Positions 36,197 to 47,502 are shown, counted from the first letter of the stretch. The stretch: 64,000 bases of DNA from Psilocybe azurescens (GCA_023853785.1 JAJIRX010000704.1:62001-126000), one strand, 5' to 3'. The notes: generated by a model not told the origin, from the sequence alone. Numbers and translations are program-made.

Positions 36197-37741
36197 TTTT
36201 AGTCGAATGCGCTAACGAGAGGGGAATGCTAGATTTCAATTGGAGCTGGATTTATGTACGAAAATTTTACTTTGTGTGTACCACTGGGGCCATCGGCAAG
36301 GTGTGACACGAGGCAAATACTCGACTATCACAGCTCGAGAACGCTTCTTTGGTTTCCAGGGGATTCTTCTTGGTTGAATATAGATGGCGTACCTCCGCGA
36401 ATCTAGAAAAAGAAATTACTGATGTTCCCCGTAATAGTGTGCACGGTGCCCGCGCTGTCATAGCCAGATCAAAATAACAGAGCTCGCTGGGTAGAAATAT
36501 AAAACTGATTCCCGGAGTGCCCAAAAATGCCGGGGTAGAACAGACCCTGTCATTTTGCTCATCTCGACGTACAAGTTTAGAATCGCCCACAGTAAACATG
36601 TGCCGTATCATCTCCTTGAAGGGAGGAGGGATATCGTTGTTGTGGACAGTTGTTGTATGCACAAGGCCTGTGGTGGGCCACGCCTGAGAACGATCACAGA
36701 CACCACTGAGAAATTCTGATAGCAACTATGCTTATCCCATCCACACAATGGCTTTCTGGAAGCGGCCTCTGACAAGAACCGCATCATGAGAAAAAGCGAG
36801 TGATAGTGGACTGATAAGCATTCCAGAAGTTTGCTTGTGTTGGACGTCGGCGTCGGCGCCGGAGCATATTTAGAGTTGTGGGCGTTTACATGTGCCGTAG
36901 CTGTAGAAATTGGAAACTGGAGCGTCACGGGTAGCGGTAATTAAATGCAGAGAATAAGAGCGGATAAGTTGGTGATCACCGACACGTCTATTATCTTTTT
37001 CTTCGAGTGTAGAGGCTTGGCTTGCGAGAGCGCTGGAGGTACGGGGGATGCACAACCTGAACCTGAATGTCAACGGCGAGTCTTGCGAGAACTGATGAGA
37101 GCTCGAGTGCATACTTCGTAGGGGGAGAGGGGTTCTTCGATCACTAGGTGTTCAAATAAGAGCCTGTTGCGCCTCTCAGTAGTTGAAAGTTCAGAACGGG
37201 ACGCAGATCCAAGCGAAACGCATCGATGATTAGCCTAATGTAAACCATAGCTTTAAATCCGAGTAAACACGGTCCATTGGGGAACGTGATCATTCAAATA
37301 CAATCGAACTACTCGTATTGCAGCTGATTGGGCAGCTGATTGGTCGGGTCATTGAGACATGAAACTCACGATTTCACTATAAGCCTGATTCAGGAGACGA
37401 AGCTCAGAGCTGAGCTAGACAAATGCTACTTGGGAGAAACTATAACGGCACGTGGTGTGACGTCACGCGTCGGGATGTTAAAAGTTACGTTGCGTTTGAA
37501 GAGAGAATCCCTCCTGATGCAAAGTACGAGACGAAAGGCATGCCAATGCAGTAAAATGTTAGCCAAAATATGTAGCGAGGCCATATGTTCCACTCTGCAG
37601 AAAAAAAAAAAGTCGGGGGCATCTCGGTGCAATTGACGAGCTGCTACTCAATTGATACCTGCTGACAAGATGCCGCGGTCAGCATGAGAGTTAGATGGGT
37701 TGAGGATACTGTTACAGTAAGAGATTAGACGTGCGTGTCTT
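36197..37741. other. Intergenic, 1.5 kb
   Basis: A 152-aa minus-strand frame (36725-36267) and a 106-aa one (36928-36608) overlap but have no recognised motif, splice signals or neighbour logic. I call nothing. The 3' flank of the Alba gene carries an A12 run near 37601. Confidence 0.4.
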
Positions 37742-38614
37742 TTATGAACTACCAACTTTGTCGCGAGACGTAGATTCATTGATCATTTCAATATCTGCTG
37801 CCTTGGCCTTCTTGACTCGTTTCTTCGCTCGCGTTTTGGCTGATTTCGACATTTTCCGTTTGATCGGCGGTTGGTATCTATATAGATATAGTCAGAGTCC
37901 GTTCTAGAGATAATGTATATGCGTACGTAGCGCCGTTTTCAATCAGCTTGGGATGTTCGCAGAGGGATAGCGTTACACGCATGAACGGTGTCTGGCTTTG
38001 TCGTGGACTACGATAAATATAAGTAAAAGTAAAAATGAAAGAGTATAGATAAAGGGCATACTGGTTCTTTCCCCTAGAGCCTGGATGATAGTCCGTGACC
38101 TTTAGCTTCCGCCGTGTCCTCATCCATGCCTTCTTCAACCAACGGCGTAATGCTCACCCCAAGAGCCTCCAGATCCCCGATCTCATTGTACTGATGCAGA
38201 CCAATCATACGCGCCGATCTTTTCGCGTCTAGATTCTTCACATATTCGCGTTTTATAATCTCAACAACTGATATCAACCGCGAAATAAGGTCTGTTGAAG
38301 TTGAAGCAGACTTTTGGCTGACTTGTTTTCCTGTCTCTTGTTGCAGAGTCGCTTGTGGATCTATTGTGGGAGGTAGAGTATGAAAGACCAATGTTCTGTC
38401 TTCGTCTGTGGTCTAGGGAGGCAGTCGCGAACACTGTTCAAGGCGCCCTAACGATTTGCAAACATAGCAAACGCACCTCAAGAAAGGTAAGTGAACTGGC
38501 AATCCACTGTTTCATTTTCCCGTGTCCAGTGATGCGTATAGCTTTCTGTTTGGTTCCCTCAGTGATATTGAGTGCTTCAGACGTTGTCTGGGCATCTTGG
38601 GCCATGACGGGCAT
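37742..38614 (-). CDS. Alba-domain protein, probable RNase P/MRP subunit-like, 4 exons, 229 aa
   Basis: The N-terminal block KAIRITGHGKMKQWI.SSLTFLE, then LVFHTLPPTIDP, SVVEIIKREY and GLHQYNEIG are the Alba-fold signature found in Rpp20/Rpp25 (Pop6/Pop7-like) subunits of RNase P and MRP. After that come VTDYHPGSRGKNQ, MRVTLSLCEHPKLI and a Lys-rich tail (MSKSAKTRAKKRVKKAKAAD) suited to RNA binding or nuclear import. Exons: 38614-38477, 38412-38062, 37991-37927, 37877-37742. Two opposite one-base problems occur. One base is extra near 38118. One is missing at the 38061 splice site, where a GG appears collapsed. They cancel to 690 nt. A start at 38605 is also possible. Confidence 0.75.
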
Positions 38615-39242
38615 CGAGGAGAAATATAAAATTAGTAGAATAAGCTTGGAATAGCAGTGACTTGAGTCTGGAAATGAGTTGACTATTTGTCGATGTTATT
38701 TTCGGAGCCTCGCACTGATCAGGAGCAGTCGGTTTCCAAAATTGGTGTTAGTGCACTGGCTTGGCGTTGGCATCGACACTCACTGGACCGCTACCACCAC
38801 CACAAACCCTTGCGAGCACCCTACTACAGGTCTCAATGCCCCAACTCCAGAACTTTTGGTATATCAGGCCTCGTACTCAACACTTGATCTTTTTTACTGT
38901 GTCTCGAGATAACTTGGACTATGCGTTCTTTCCTTGTCCATCCTTGGTCTTTCTTGAATATCGTATCCCGCTGCTGAACATCTGCTGCATGCAGCCAATG
39001 AAATGCAAGCGTCCCAGACTAGATATAAAGCATATCTCCAGGAAAAATAGTATCTTGTCTCAGATTTTTGCTTTGCTAATTTGTATGGATATGTTGGTGT
39101 CGATCGGACATGGCTCGACCCGTACCCCCTCGCGCGCCTATAAATACTGCAAAGCTCGCTCAAACCAACTCTTTCTCATTATACCATCTTCTCCCTTGCG
39201 AAACCTTCCTCTACAATCCATCTCTCTCTCCCAAATATTACA
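38615..39242. promoter_or_regulatory. Divergent promoter of Alba gene and family gene A
   Basis: About 630 bp between divergent starts. A TATAAATA at 39139-39146 lies about 100 bp upstream of the gene A start, the same spacing as the TATA-like boxes of genes B and C. The overlapping 260-aa frame (38761-39543) is a shadow that runs into gene A. Confidence 0.55.
39139..39146 (+). promoter_or_regulatory. TATA box of family gene A
   Basis: TATAAATA about 100 bp before the ATG; genes B and C have TATA-like words at similar distance. Confidence 0.55.
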
Positions 39243-40942
39243 ATGGAACCCGCTAGACCCTCCAAAGGCTTCCGTAAGCTCATCGCCCGCCCCTTTAAAC
39301 AGGGTGCATCTTCCAAAGTGGGACGCGTCGAGAAACCTATCTCGCCCATCCCCATTGAATTTAACCCTCCTGCTCGTGATAAACGCGTCCCAAAGCCCAA
39401 GGCGAACTCGCGCGGTGCCCGTACGTGACGTTCTCTTTTTCTCAACGTGCATTGCTAATATTCTCGCCAGTCTTCAAAATGCTCCAGAAGGCCATGCCCT
39501 GCGTGAAATCGTCCTCGCGCAAGGCTATGACTGTTGTAGATGAAGATGAATACTTGCAAGTCATGGATATCTCCCCGCGATTCATCGAACGCGCTCAAGC
39601 TTTCCAGTCTCTTGTCATCGAGGCCCCCGCCGAGGTCGTCAAGGAAGTTAAGACCATCGCCCTTGAGAGGAACGTCCCACCCGTCCCACTCGACGTGCCA
39701 TCTATCTTCAACCCCAAGCCAGCTCAATCCAATGCCTGCGGTCTCTTCCGCGGGCGCGACGCATCTCTTACCCAGAACCAAACCGAAGTGGATGTTCCTT
39801 TTCGCCATGAAGTGTCCATCGTTGAAGACCCTTTCGCCATGAACGGCGATTCTTTCTACGGAGACGAGAAAATGGGGGCCGCACCTTCCATCGAGAACAT
39901 CGACGACATCAGCATCTACCGTCTCATGGGCACTAATAACACCTCGGCGCGCGGTAACTTGGACATTGGACTTAAGCACACTCAAGTTCGTCGTCTGCTA
40001 CCCTTGCATGCCAACATCTATGATGCTGCCGTCATCGGCACGTCCAAGAAGACATTCTCGGAGAGCAGCCTCTTAAGGCCTTCCATCGCTGTTGATCAGG
40101 AGAAGGCCGGTCCTTCTCGTGTATACGCTGTCGTTTCATGCGAGCGACGAGACTCAGTTGGTAATGTCTTCCGCCTTTTGGTAATGCATTGAGACTGATG
40201 TCTTTATTGGTAGTATCTGTACCCGTCGTGCCAAGGAAGAAGACCTCAATCTCCTCCTCTAAGAAGGGCGTCAAGCTTTCTACCGCCCCCAGATTTTCCA
40301 CGGACAGTGATGGAAAACTTGTCCGCCGTCCCAGGAGCAAGGCGCGGATCGTACGATTATACCATATTCACGAGCCCACCCTGCCCAAGATTGAGGAGGA
40401 AGACATCGCCGCCCTCGTCGAGGAAGAAGAAGAGGAAGAGTCTGAAGAATCTTCTGTCTCCGTGGCCGACTCTGTTTCGATCTACTCGCAGGCGTCTTAT
40501 GTCTCTGGTTCCGATTCCGTTTCTATCTCCGATTTCGAGCTCATCGATCATGTGGACGTCGAGGACAGCGAGGATGTTGAGGGCATCGACGATAGTGACG
40601 ACAACGAACAACTGGTAGAAGTGGAAGTGGTGGTGGTAGAGGATGTTGACGTTGTTGATTTTGACTTTGATGACGAGGGAGGATGAGGAGGATGACAATG
40701 ACGCTCTGTTCGCCAATGTATCCGCTGCCATCGCTCGCTCTCGTGCCCGGGCCCTGGCTCGTCGTGACGGTATCTACGGGAAGGATCAACTTTACGCTCG
40801 CGAATATTCGATCCCCATCATGGCCATCGCCAGGGACACTCAGGAGGCCAATCAATGTGGATCTTCCCGCACCCGCCTTCGCCCGCTGTTGCTTCCTATT
40901 TCAGTCGCTCTTCGCGACGAGTCGAGATCCGTGGACGACTAA
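39243..40942 (+). CDS. Undescribed family protein A, 4 exons, 507 aa
   Basis: Exon 1 (39243-39420) encodes MEPARPSKGFRKLIARPFKQ, matching the RPFK motif of B. A phase-1 intron joins LFKMLQKAMPC in exon 2 (39471-40160). Exon 3 (40214-40614) ends in a Ser/Asp/Glu-rich acidic segment (EEEEEESEESSVSV). Exon 4 (40688-40942) ends with RLRPLLLPISVALR, the C-terminal motif shared with B and C. The exons sum to 1,524 nt, a multiple of three with no correction. The intron 40615-40687 is chosen because it keeps the frame; reading through stops at 40686. No known domain, signal or membrane segment is seen. The gene is followed by a polypyrimidine tract, exon relics and repeat R. Function unknown. Confidence 0.7.
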
Positions 40943-41470
40943 ACATCGGTAGTGTTGACGCTATCCTTCGCCTTTCGTCTCCCCAGTTCTCAGACGACTT
41001 TTATTTCTGGATCTCTCTTCACGATCTATCAACCGGCCATCGAACCAATGTCTATTAGATGGCCGCGTATCTCTTTGTCTTGTTCTCTCTGGCTTCAAAT
41101 GCGTCCACCTGTCTGGGACCTCATCGATTTGTATTCTGGTTTCATTTCTTTCATCTCTCGATTTGTATCTCCCGATTTCTCTCTGGACTCGTTTCTTCCC
41201 TGGACTTTGTATCTTCTTGATTTTGATTTTGTCTGGATTCCGTGTCTTTTTCTTGTGGCGCCTCGAATATCTTGGAACATTGTCTGGACCTTGGACCCTG
41301 GATGGACCCTGGGTTTTATGTCTCTTTTATGTCTCGTCTCTTGTACTGGGCGGCTATCTTTCGCCATCGACAGCTCTGGCATTTATATCTCCGGGTCTTT
41401 TATCTGGTCTCTATATCTCGCTTTATTCTCGTCTCGTATCTCTCTCTGTGGCCCGTCCTATTCCAAGGAA
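40943..41470 (+). repeat. Polypyrimidine tract 3' of gene A
   Basis: C/T-rich with recurring GATTTGTAT and TCTCTCTGG words, also seen near 180-200, 790-830 and 43020-43160. The 255-aa open frame through it (40952-41719) is low-complexity (Ser/Leu/Phe/Trp) and is not called as a gene. Confidence 0.65.
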
Positions 41471-41479
41471 CACTATTGT

Positions 41480-42240
41480 TGGGCCTCAACCACTAACCAA
41501 GCATACTCGCCCCATTATCCTGGACCGTTTTTGAAGTTGATCCAATCGGTAAGTAACATAGTTCTTCTTTGTATATATGCCCCTAATCTTGACAATTCAG
41601 GTTATCATCTCATACCTGCTTCTTGTCAGACGTCTTGTCGACTTGAAGACCGTCACAACCCATATCACTCGACCTTCAGCCATGAACCTCACAATTACCC
41701 GCGAGCCATTCTATCTTGAAGAGCCTTATCTTTTGGCCGCATGGCGCTTTGGCCCACCAACTTTCGCACCTGGCCATCTATCTTAGACCAACTTCTTGAT
41801 GAGTTGATTCAACAGGTGCGTAGTTGACTTCTTATGTGTATGTATGCGTGCCTAATCTTAACCTCTAAACCATTCTCTCAGACCTACGTCTTGTCGGATC
41901 GCTTGTCGACTTCACAGATTACCGCAACATTTGCGATCACAACCTTTATCTAGGTTGCTCTACCTTTCACGCATACAATACGATTACCCGCGAGCTCGAC
42001 CTGCCTGAAGAACCCTCCCACTGGGTTGCAGACGATCTCACACACCTGTCTCGCCAACCCTGACATCTTCAGCGATGTCATTATATCGTTCAAGCAGGTG
42101 TGTTTTGAGACTTTTTGTCATATGTCAATCCTAATCGTTGTTTTCTAGACAATGCTTGTAGACTTTGTAGACTACTGCATCTTTCCATCGACGTCGAGAC
42201 TCGATGCGAACCAATCATTTCGCCCTTCTATTCTAGGGCA
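41480..42240 (+). pseudogene. Tandem exon-like units, possible degenerate gene
   Basis: Three intron-like segments with good borders lie in a row: 41551 GTAAGT...CAG, 41816 GTGCGT...CAG and 42098 GTGTGT...TAG. Each is followed by a similar coding-like piece. Unit 1 reads LLLVRRLVDLKTV ... LTITREPFYLEEP. Unit 2 reads LRLVGSLVDFTDYRN ... TITRELDLPEEP. Unit 3 starts TMLVDFVDYCIF and is cut short. Units 1 and 2 also share DNA (CTTGTCGACTT, ATTACCCGCGAGC). No start or single continuous frame can be drawn, so I read it as a decaying or incomplete gene with duplicated exons. Product not recognised. Confidence 0.45.
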
Positions 42241-42324
42241 TAGGTCATTGCGATGTGTGACCTTATGCGACGCACAGAACGGGCCTAAGACTGGTGTTGA
42301 CACCGGGACATCGGGACGTTGGGA

Positions 42325-42560
42325 GATCGACGGACTTCTTGACGTTCCCTTTCGTCGGTTAGGGGATTATCTGACGAGATGATTCTTCACCGCATCGTGG
42401 GGTTTACTCGTGTTGGCTGGGTGACTGACGAGTCGCCCAGTCTTCATGATGCACCCTGCGATGTTTCGATTGCGCGGAAGGAAGAAGCAGCACTGACGAG
42501 TGCTGTCTTCTTTCTCCTGTGCATTGGAGACGAATGGCCACGAGCATGACTACCAGATCC
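42325..42560 (+). repeat. Dispersed repeat R, copy 3
   Basis: Begins GATCGACGGACTTCTTGACG and carries CTGACGAG octamers at 42371-42378, 42424-42431 and 42493-42500. It ends with CCTGTGCATTGGAGACGAATG, as in copy 1 (CTCTGTGCATTGGAGACAAATG). Confidence 0.78.
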
Positions 42561-43179
42561 ACCTCCGCTAGTGGAAAAAATTGCTCTACGCGCTACACAT
42601 ATTTCTCAAGGACTTGCCTTCGATCATGACCACCAACCATCCGGAATCGTGACCAGCTGGACTGGTCGCTTTGCCGAGGACGATGTATACCAGCTGCGGC
42701 ATCGTCGAGTCTCACTTTCGCTTTCACCTTCACTTCTCTCGCTGTCTTTCTTGCTCTCGTATTTCTCTCTCGCTATTCTCTTGCTCTGCGCACTACACTC
42801 TTACTATCTTGGACGCCAACGCTAGCAACGACCCTGTCAACACGGGACTATTATTATCACCATCACTATTCATCGAAAACTTCAGAAAATACACTTACTC
42901 TTTGGCGAGTCTTGACACCGCTTCTAATCGACAAGTGACAAAAATCCCTTCGGGCGGATAACCTTATTATCCGTCTCATATGGCATTCTTAACTTATTCT
43001 TATTTATTCTTTGGACTCGTTTCCTATGGACTTGTATCACCATTTCTATCATTTCAGTCGGGATGGCCTCTTGTACCCGCCTCCTGTCTTTATCTCTTTG
43101 TGTCGATTTGTCTCTTTATTTTCCTTTTCAGTTATCTTTTTCGACTTCTCGATTTGTCGTAATCTCTACCTTATCCAAA

Positions 43180-43222
<43 letters not shown>

Positions 43223-43420
43223 CCTCTTCTGATTTCTTTATTTTCTATTTATCTTGTATTTGTAAACTGTCTTCCCATTTCAATTTAATTTGCAAATGAC
43301 TTGTCAAGCACCACAAATCAAATGTGGCCGTGTCTAACAATCACTAATTGATGATGTAACTATTAGAATCTAGAAAGTAGCACGCACGAGTACGCACGCT
43401 CCGCAATACATGGCCTAAGA
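42561..43420 (+). repeat. Second polypyrimidine tract with (TC)n microsatellite
   Basis: 42700-42800 and 42980-43260 are C/T-rich. A near-perfect (TC)n run lies at about 43189-43222. No gene. Confidence 0.6.
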
Positions 43421-44516
43421 CATCGGCAAAACAGCGCAAACTATACATTGCAATATATAGTCCTTGTAAGGTAGCTAAGGGCACTAATGCCCAAAAGGCA
43501 ATGAATAGTCAAACCTGAAGACTACATTTTGGCAAGGACCTGTAATCATTAACTATTTATAAAACCTTGGTTTACCTTGTAAGGTGGCCTGAAAATTGGT
43601 TACCTTACATTAGAAAATAAGGATGTCCTGCTATACCGAGGTTGGGAATTAAAACTGTGGGCCACTCCCCATTCATTCATTTATTTATTTATTTACCTGA
43701 ATGCCATCACATCTCATACCACTCTACACTATATTATTTAATGATTACTACTTGCCGGAATTGAACCATCGACTGCACGAATCCCCACTGATGTCGCACT
43801 AACTACTATACCAAATCGTCATTCTGAATTATACGACGTGATCAAATATGTACCGATTTAGTCATCACAAACACTTTCGAGATCATGTACTCTCGAAGGC
43901 CGATATTTGTTGTATGCAGTCACTCCTCTTCTATATTCATGAGCTTTCTTTCTAATGTACAAACCAGCTGTGCATTTTGATTGTAATATACTCTGTTTTC
44001 TGCTTCCAAAGTTCTATGAGCTGTGGGACCACTGCCAGTCGCACCGGACTGTGGCTCATTGTGATGCTGACTCGCCGTTTCACCCCAAATAGGCTCAATG
44101 CTACTCAGGATAAGTCCACATTACAAACAACAGAAATAATCGCCCTACAATAGATTGAAGTTCTAATGATTAGCATGCCTTACATACAAAGCTCATCCTT
44201 GCGGTATATTACAAGAAATTACAAAGGATGGCCAAAGAATGCTACATGCACAAATGGTCTTCAAAAATATTATCGCCCAGTGTAAGGTTGTGCAAATACT
44301 TTACTTCGAATTGGATACTGCCTGAAATCTTGCTCAGTTAATTTAAAGTACTGATTTAATTAACGGGCAAGGTAATCTAATGCTAATGATATTGCGACTT
44401 TCCAATGAATAACAAAAGATTCGATCAGCCATATATGGCAAAACATAGTCACGTTGTGTTTGACATACCTTATATAGGTCACTTTGCAATGTTTTGTTTT
44501 AGCGGTTTTGCCGATG
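43421..44516. mobile_element. Inverted-repeat transposon with tRNA-like module, copy 1 (1,096 bp)
   Basis: Terminal inverted repeats of about 30-35 bp. The left end CATCGGCAAAACAGCGCAAA pairs with the right end ...AGCGGTTTTGCCGATG. It is flanked by the 2-bp repeat GA (43419-43420, 44517-44518). It is homologous to copy 2 over its length, with strong identity in the first 150 bp. Inside, 43745-43822 read on the minus strand looks like a worn tRNA: an A-box-like TGGTATAGTAG (43802-43812) and a B-box GGTTCAATTCC (43758-43768) at normal spacing. No transposase frame is present, so it is non-autonomous. Confidence 0.8.
43745..43822 (-). other. tRNA-like sequence inside the transposon (copy 1)
   Basis: A-box and B-box matches and a 7-nt T-loop (TTCAATT) are visible. 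The acceptor and T stems pair poorly, so this is not a working tRNA. It could serve as a Pol III promoter or be an old SINE insertion. Confidence 0.55.
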
Positions 44517-44929
44517 GAGTCAAGACACACTGCTAGTGCACAAGTCAAGTTTTTGCACACTCTCACTTTATCAATTCAGCCTTTTCGGGGCTAATCTCCA
44601 AAACACGGTCTCTGCGTCTATCATGATGAACGAGCATGACCGTTGGAAAGGAGAACGTTGTCCCGAATTACGTTTCTGTAACAAACTCCCAGTTGCAGTT
44701 GGCCATCACGATACTAGCGCCCATGTCGGGCCCACGGACCAAATTTGGCAAGGCATTCCGACATGGGATCTGCTTGTAGGAGCATCATCACTATAGCGAT
44801 CACCGTACGATACTTTGAAGTAAGGTTAAAGACTGAATTTTTGGTTTTAAATTCAACTTTATATCGACCCAGTTATTCTTGGCAGACCCTTGAATAAACA
44901 TCTATTCTAAAAAGATGACCTCACACTAT
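44517..44929. other. Intergenic
   Basis: About 400 bp between the transposon and the 3' end of the reductase gene. An 86-aa frame (44536-44796) is unsupported. Confidence 0.4.
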
Positions 44930-45982
44930 TCATAGCTCAACTACAATCTTTACGCCACTAACCCCTTTCTCCCATTCATCCAAACCGGTCTGCAATGATT
45001 CAAGTCCTTTACCAACGACCCGGATTTTTGGACTTGGAATGAACTCCCCTTTCTCCAGCTTCTCCTTCAACCAAGTCCTAAAAACGAAGTGAGCAAATTC
45101 TCCAGGCTTGGCTTCGTCCGTAGGACTCGCTACAAATATGTTTTCGACTTCGTCGGCCTTAGGAGCTTTGTCTGTAAATGGAACGGCCGATGCTAACTGC
45201 GCGATGCCCTCTCCCTTCGCTTTTGCCAATACCTCCAATACCTCCTTCAGTTGGCGCCCAACAGCATCGTATCCAGTTTGTATCTTTACTCCATCTTCCT
45301 TGGCAGAGTTGACAATTGTGTCCACGACGTCAGCGAGCTTGTAGTCGAAGAGCTTATCGGCTCCCAAAGTCTTCAGGTATTCGTGATGCGTTGCACTCGC
45401 TGTAACGTAGGTAATGAATCCCAGCGATTTGGCGATTTGCACCACAGCACTTCCTACGCTGGAAGCACCACCCCAGATAAGGATGCCCTTCTTGTCAGAC
45501 GGAGTATACGAAGTATTGAGAGGAAGTCCGATCGAATTGAAGCCCGCCCAGGCGGTAAGAACCGCCACTGGGAGCACGCTGGCCTCATTGAAACTGATAT
45601 TGTCTGGCAAAGGCGTCACTTTGTATGCGGGAATCAATACAAGCTCTTGGAATGCGCCGTAGTCTGGAGCACCTCTCTTGAAGAAACAGGGTGCGAAGGC
45701 GGAGACACGGGTGCCGGGTTTGAGGTCAGTAGACACTGCGGAGCCCGTAGAGACAATGGTGCCTCCTACGTCTGAGCCGATGACTGCAGGATAGTTATCG
45801 ATGACGAAGCCGGCATATCGTTGATAAGAGTCAATTGGGTTAATTGCGACAGATTTTACCGCAACAAGGACTTCGTTTGGGCCTGGCGTGGGGGTTGGGC
45901 GATGAGTGATTTCGAACGGAGAACCTTTGGAAGGAAGAATGGCCGCGAGATGCTTGCCCGAGGAAGTAGATGTGGCTGACAT
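44930..45982 (-). CDS. Medium-chain dehydrogenase/reductase, enoyl-reductase-like, 350 aa (MDR-1)
   Basis: Single exon, complete. GroES-like N-terminal domain (PTPTPGPNEVLVAVKSVAIN, NYPAVIGSDVGG, LKPGTRVSAFAP, DYGAFQELVL), then a Rossmann domain with WGGASSVGSAVVQIAK for NADP(H). The structural zinc cysteine cluster of classical alcohol dehydrogenases is absent. It therefore fits the zinc-independent enoyl-reductase/TOXD-like fungal subgroup that reduces double bonds or quinones. The exact substrate is unknown. It is one of three paralogues within 6 kb, with an intact one at 49738 and a broken one at 47503. A TATTTATA lies about 95 bp upstream of the start. Confidence 0.92.
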   Translation of the reverse strand: MSATSTSSGKHLAAILPSKGSPFEITHRPTPTPGPNEVLVAVKSVAINPIDSYQRYAGFVIDNYPAVIGSDVGGTIVSTGSAVSTDLKPGTRVSAFAPCFFKRGAPDYGAFQELVLIPAYKVTPLPDNISFNEASVLPVAVLTAWAGFNSIGLPLNTSYTPSDKKGILIWGGASSVGSAVVQIAKSLGFITYVTASATHHEYLKTLGADKLFDYKLADVVDTIVNSAKEDGVKIQTGYDAVGRQLKEVLEVLAKAKGEGIAQLASAVPFTDKAPKADEVENIFVASPTDEAKPGEFAHFVFRTWLKEKLEKGEFIPSPKIRVVGKGLESLQTGLDEWEKGVSGVKIVVEL

Positions 45983-47502
45983 GTTGTTTAGAAGGTTTAC
46001 TGAGATGAATATGTTCGTTTTTTGAATTTCTTCAGAATGTGATCAACCAAACCTTCTTATACCAGTGTCATTATGGCTATAAATAGCATCGATATCACAG
46101 TGACGAAGTAGTCAACGACTCCGATGGAAGCGCTCATCCGCGCCATAATCCATCCTTAGCAATTTGATCTCTGCGAGTATCACAGATTGGACAGTAATGT
46201 CATCGCTGCATCAGTACTTCAGTCACAATCCCTAAGCTAATTCCACTGCCCCGCAGTCGTAAAGTCGTGTATAAACCAGCCGCCACTCAGACATGGCAGC
46301 AAACAAGTAATAATGGAAAAGAGCAAGGTAATCTCTGCAGAGATGCCATAGAGCTATTTGTCCAAGTCGAGGACCCACAGATTTCATCTCGTAATGAGCT
46401 ACGCGTCACCGGACGGAGGGACCCGTAACTTAGCGCTGACATTGGTAAAATGTAGGTGGCATGAACTATCGATTCATACTCCGGGGGTACTCCAATGGAT
46501 GAATGTCATGCGAAAATTATCCGTTGGGTTATCCGGACAAGATTCCGAACATACCTAAGCACAGAAAAAGTCGGAATTGGAAAGTCCGCCTCTCCGGCAC
46601 ACTGTCCGGACCACTCGGAGGCGGATTCTCCCTAGCTGAGAGCAACCTGCACGAACTCCATGACATTTTTAAATAGTTATTATTTGAACCAGCTTTCGAA
46701 GGACAAATTTATACAATCCACGCTGATGTTTGTGTGAGAAGGCTCAAAAACCCAAGGTTTGTCACTTAGGACACAGCTTGAAGCAAGAAACCTGACAACG
46801 TTGACAGAACGGAACCGGCCCGGGAACAGTGTTAGGAAGGATGAGAAGATGTTTGGGCAAGCAGTATCTCGTTTTCAGCCTTGAAGCATACTGAATAAAG
46901 CATGAGAGCTTAAAAATGTCATGAGAGCCCTGAATTTTCTTGATAGCGTCAAGGAGATCTTGCATAGAAGCAATGAGGTCGTGGTGGATCAGATTGTCAT
47001 TTCGTTACGCATCTGCAATGGATCTTGTGACCGCGAAGGGCCAACACTGATCAATTTCAATCTCTTGATGATTTGACGGCTGAAATGCAGTTTAAAGATT
47101 ATTATAAAAGTCACAGACATAGTTAGCATATATATAAGGTCTAGGTAACACAAGCGAGCAGAATTGTACGAGGCGGAGTCCGATCATGAGGCGGTGAGGC
47201 GGATTTCTGATATCCGACTTGTCCTCCCTAAGCACTACGAATGAAAGATGTCCGAATTCAACACCATAACTTTGGGCCTTTATTGAGCAATTATCGGGGT
47301 GCATACTCGCTTGGACTCAAAGTGAATGTGTTCGGTCTTTTGCCAAGTCTCCTCAGACTTCGCGATGTTGTAAGGGCCTTGTTCACTTAATTAGTCGTGA
47401 ATATCAGTGCCCTATAAATATCGCTCAAAAGGGAATCAAATCAAGTGTTAAGGAAACAGAAAATATATTTATTCCATCTATACCAAGATCTTCTTGCACA
47501 AT
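45983..47502. other. Intergenic, 1.5 kb
   Basis: Contains a GC-rich palindromic stretch with CCG/CGG triplets (46590-46635, GTCCGCCTC ... GAGGCGGATT) about 600 bp upstream of MDR-1. This could be a site for a zinc-cluster regulator, but the evidence is weak. A CTATAAATA at 47412-47420 is a likely fossil TATA box of the MDR pseudogene. No gene. Confidence 0.4.

Noticed and set aside
36267..36928. Minus-strand frames of 152 and 106 aa as a gene
   Set aside because: They overlap in different frames, with no domain, no good splice plan and no start context.
38761..39543. 260-aa frame across the gene A promoter
   Set aside because: It overlaps the first exon of gene A in another frame and spans the TATA box.
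46590..46635. CCG/CGG palindrome as a defined zinc-cluster regulator site
   Set aside because: Only one weak palindrome is seen, far from the start. There is no repeat of it at MDR-2 to support co-regulation.
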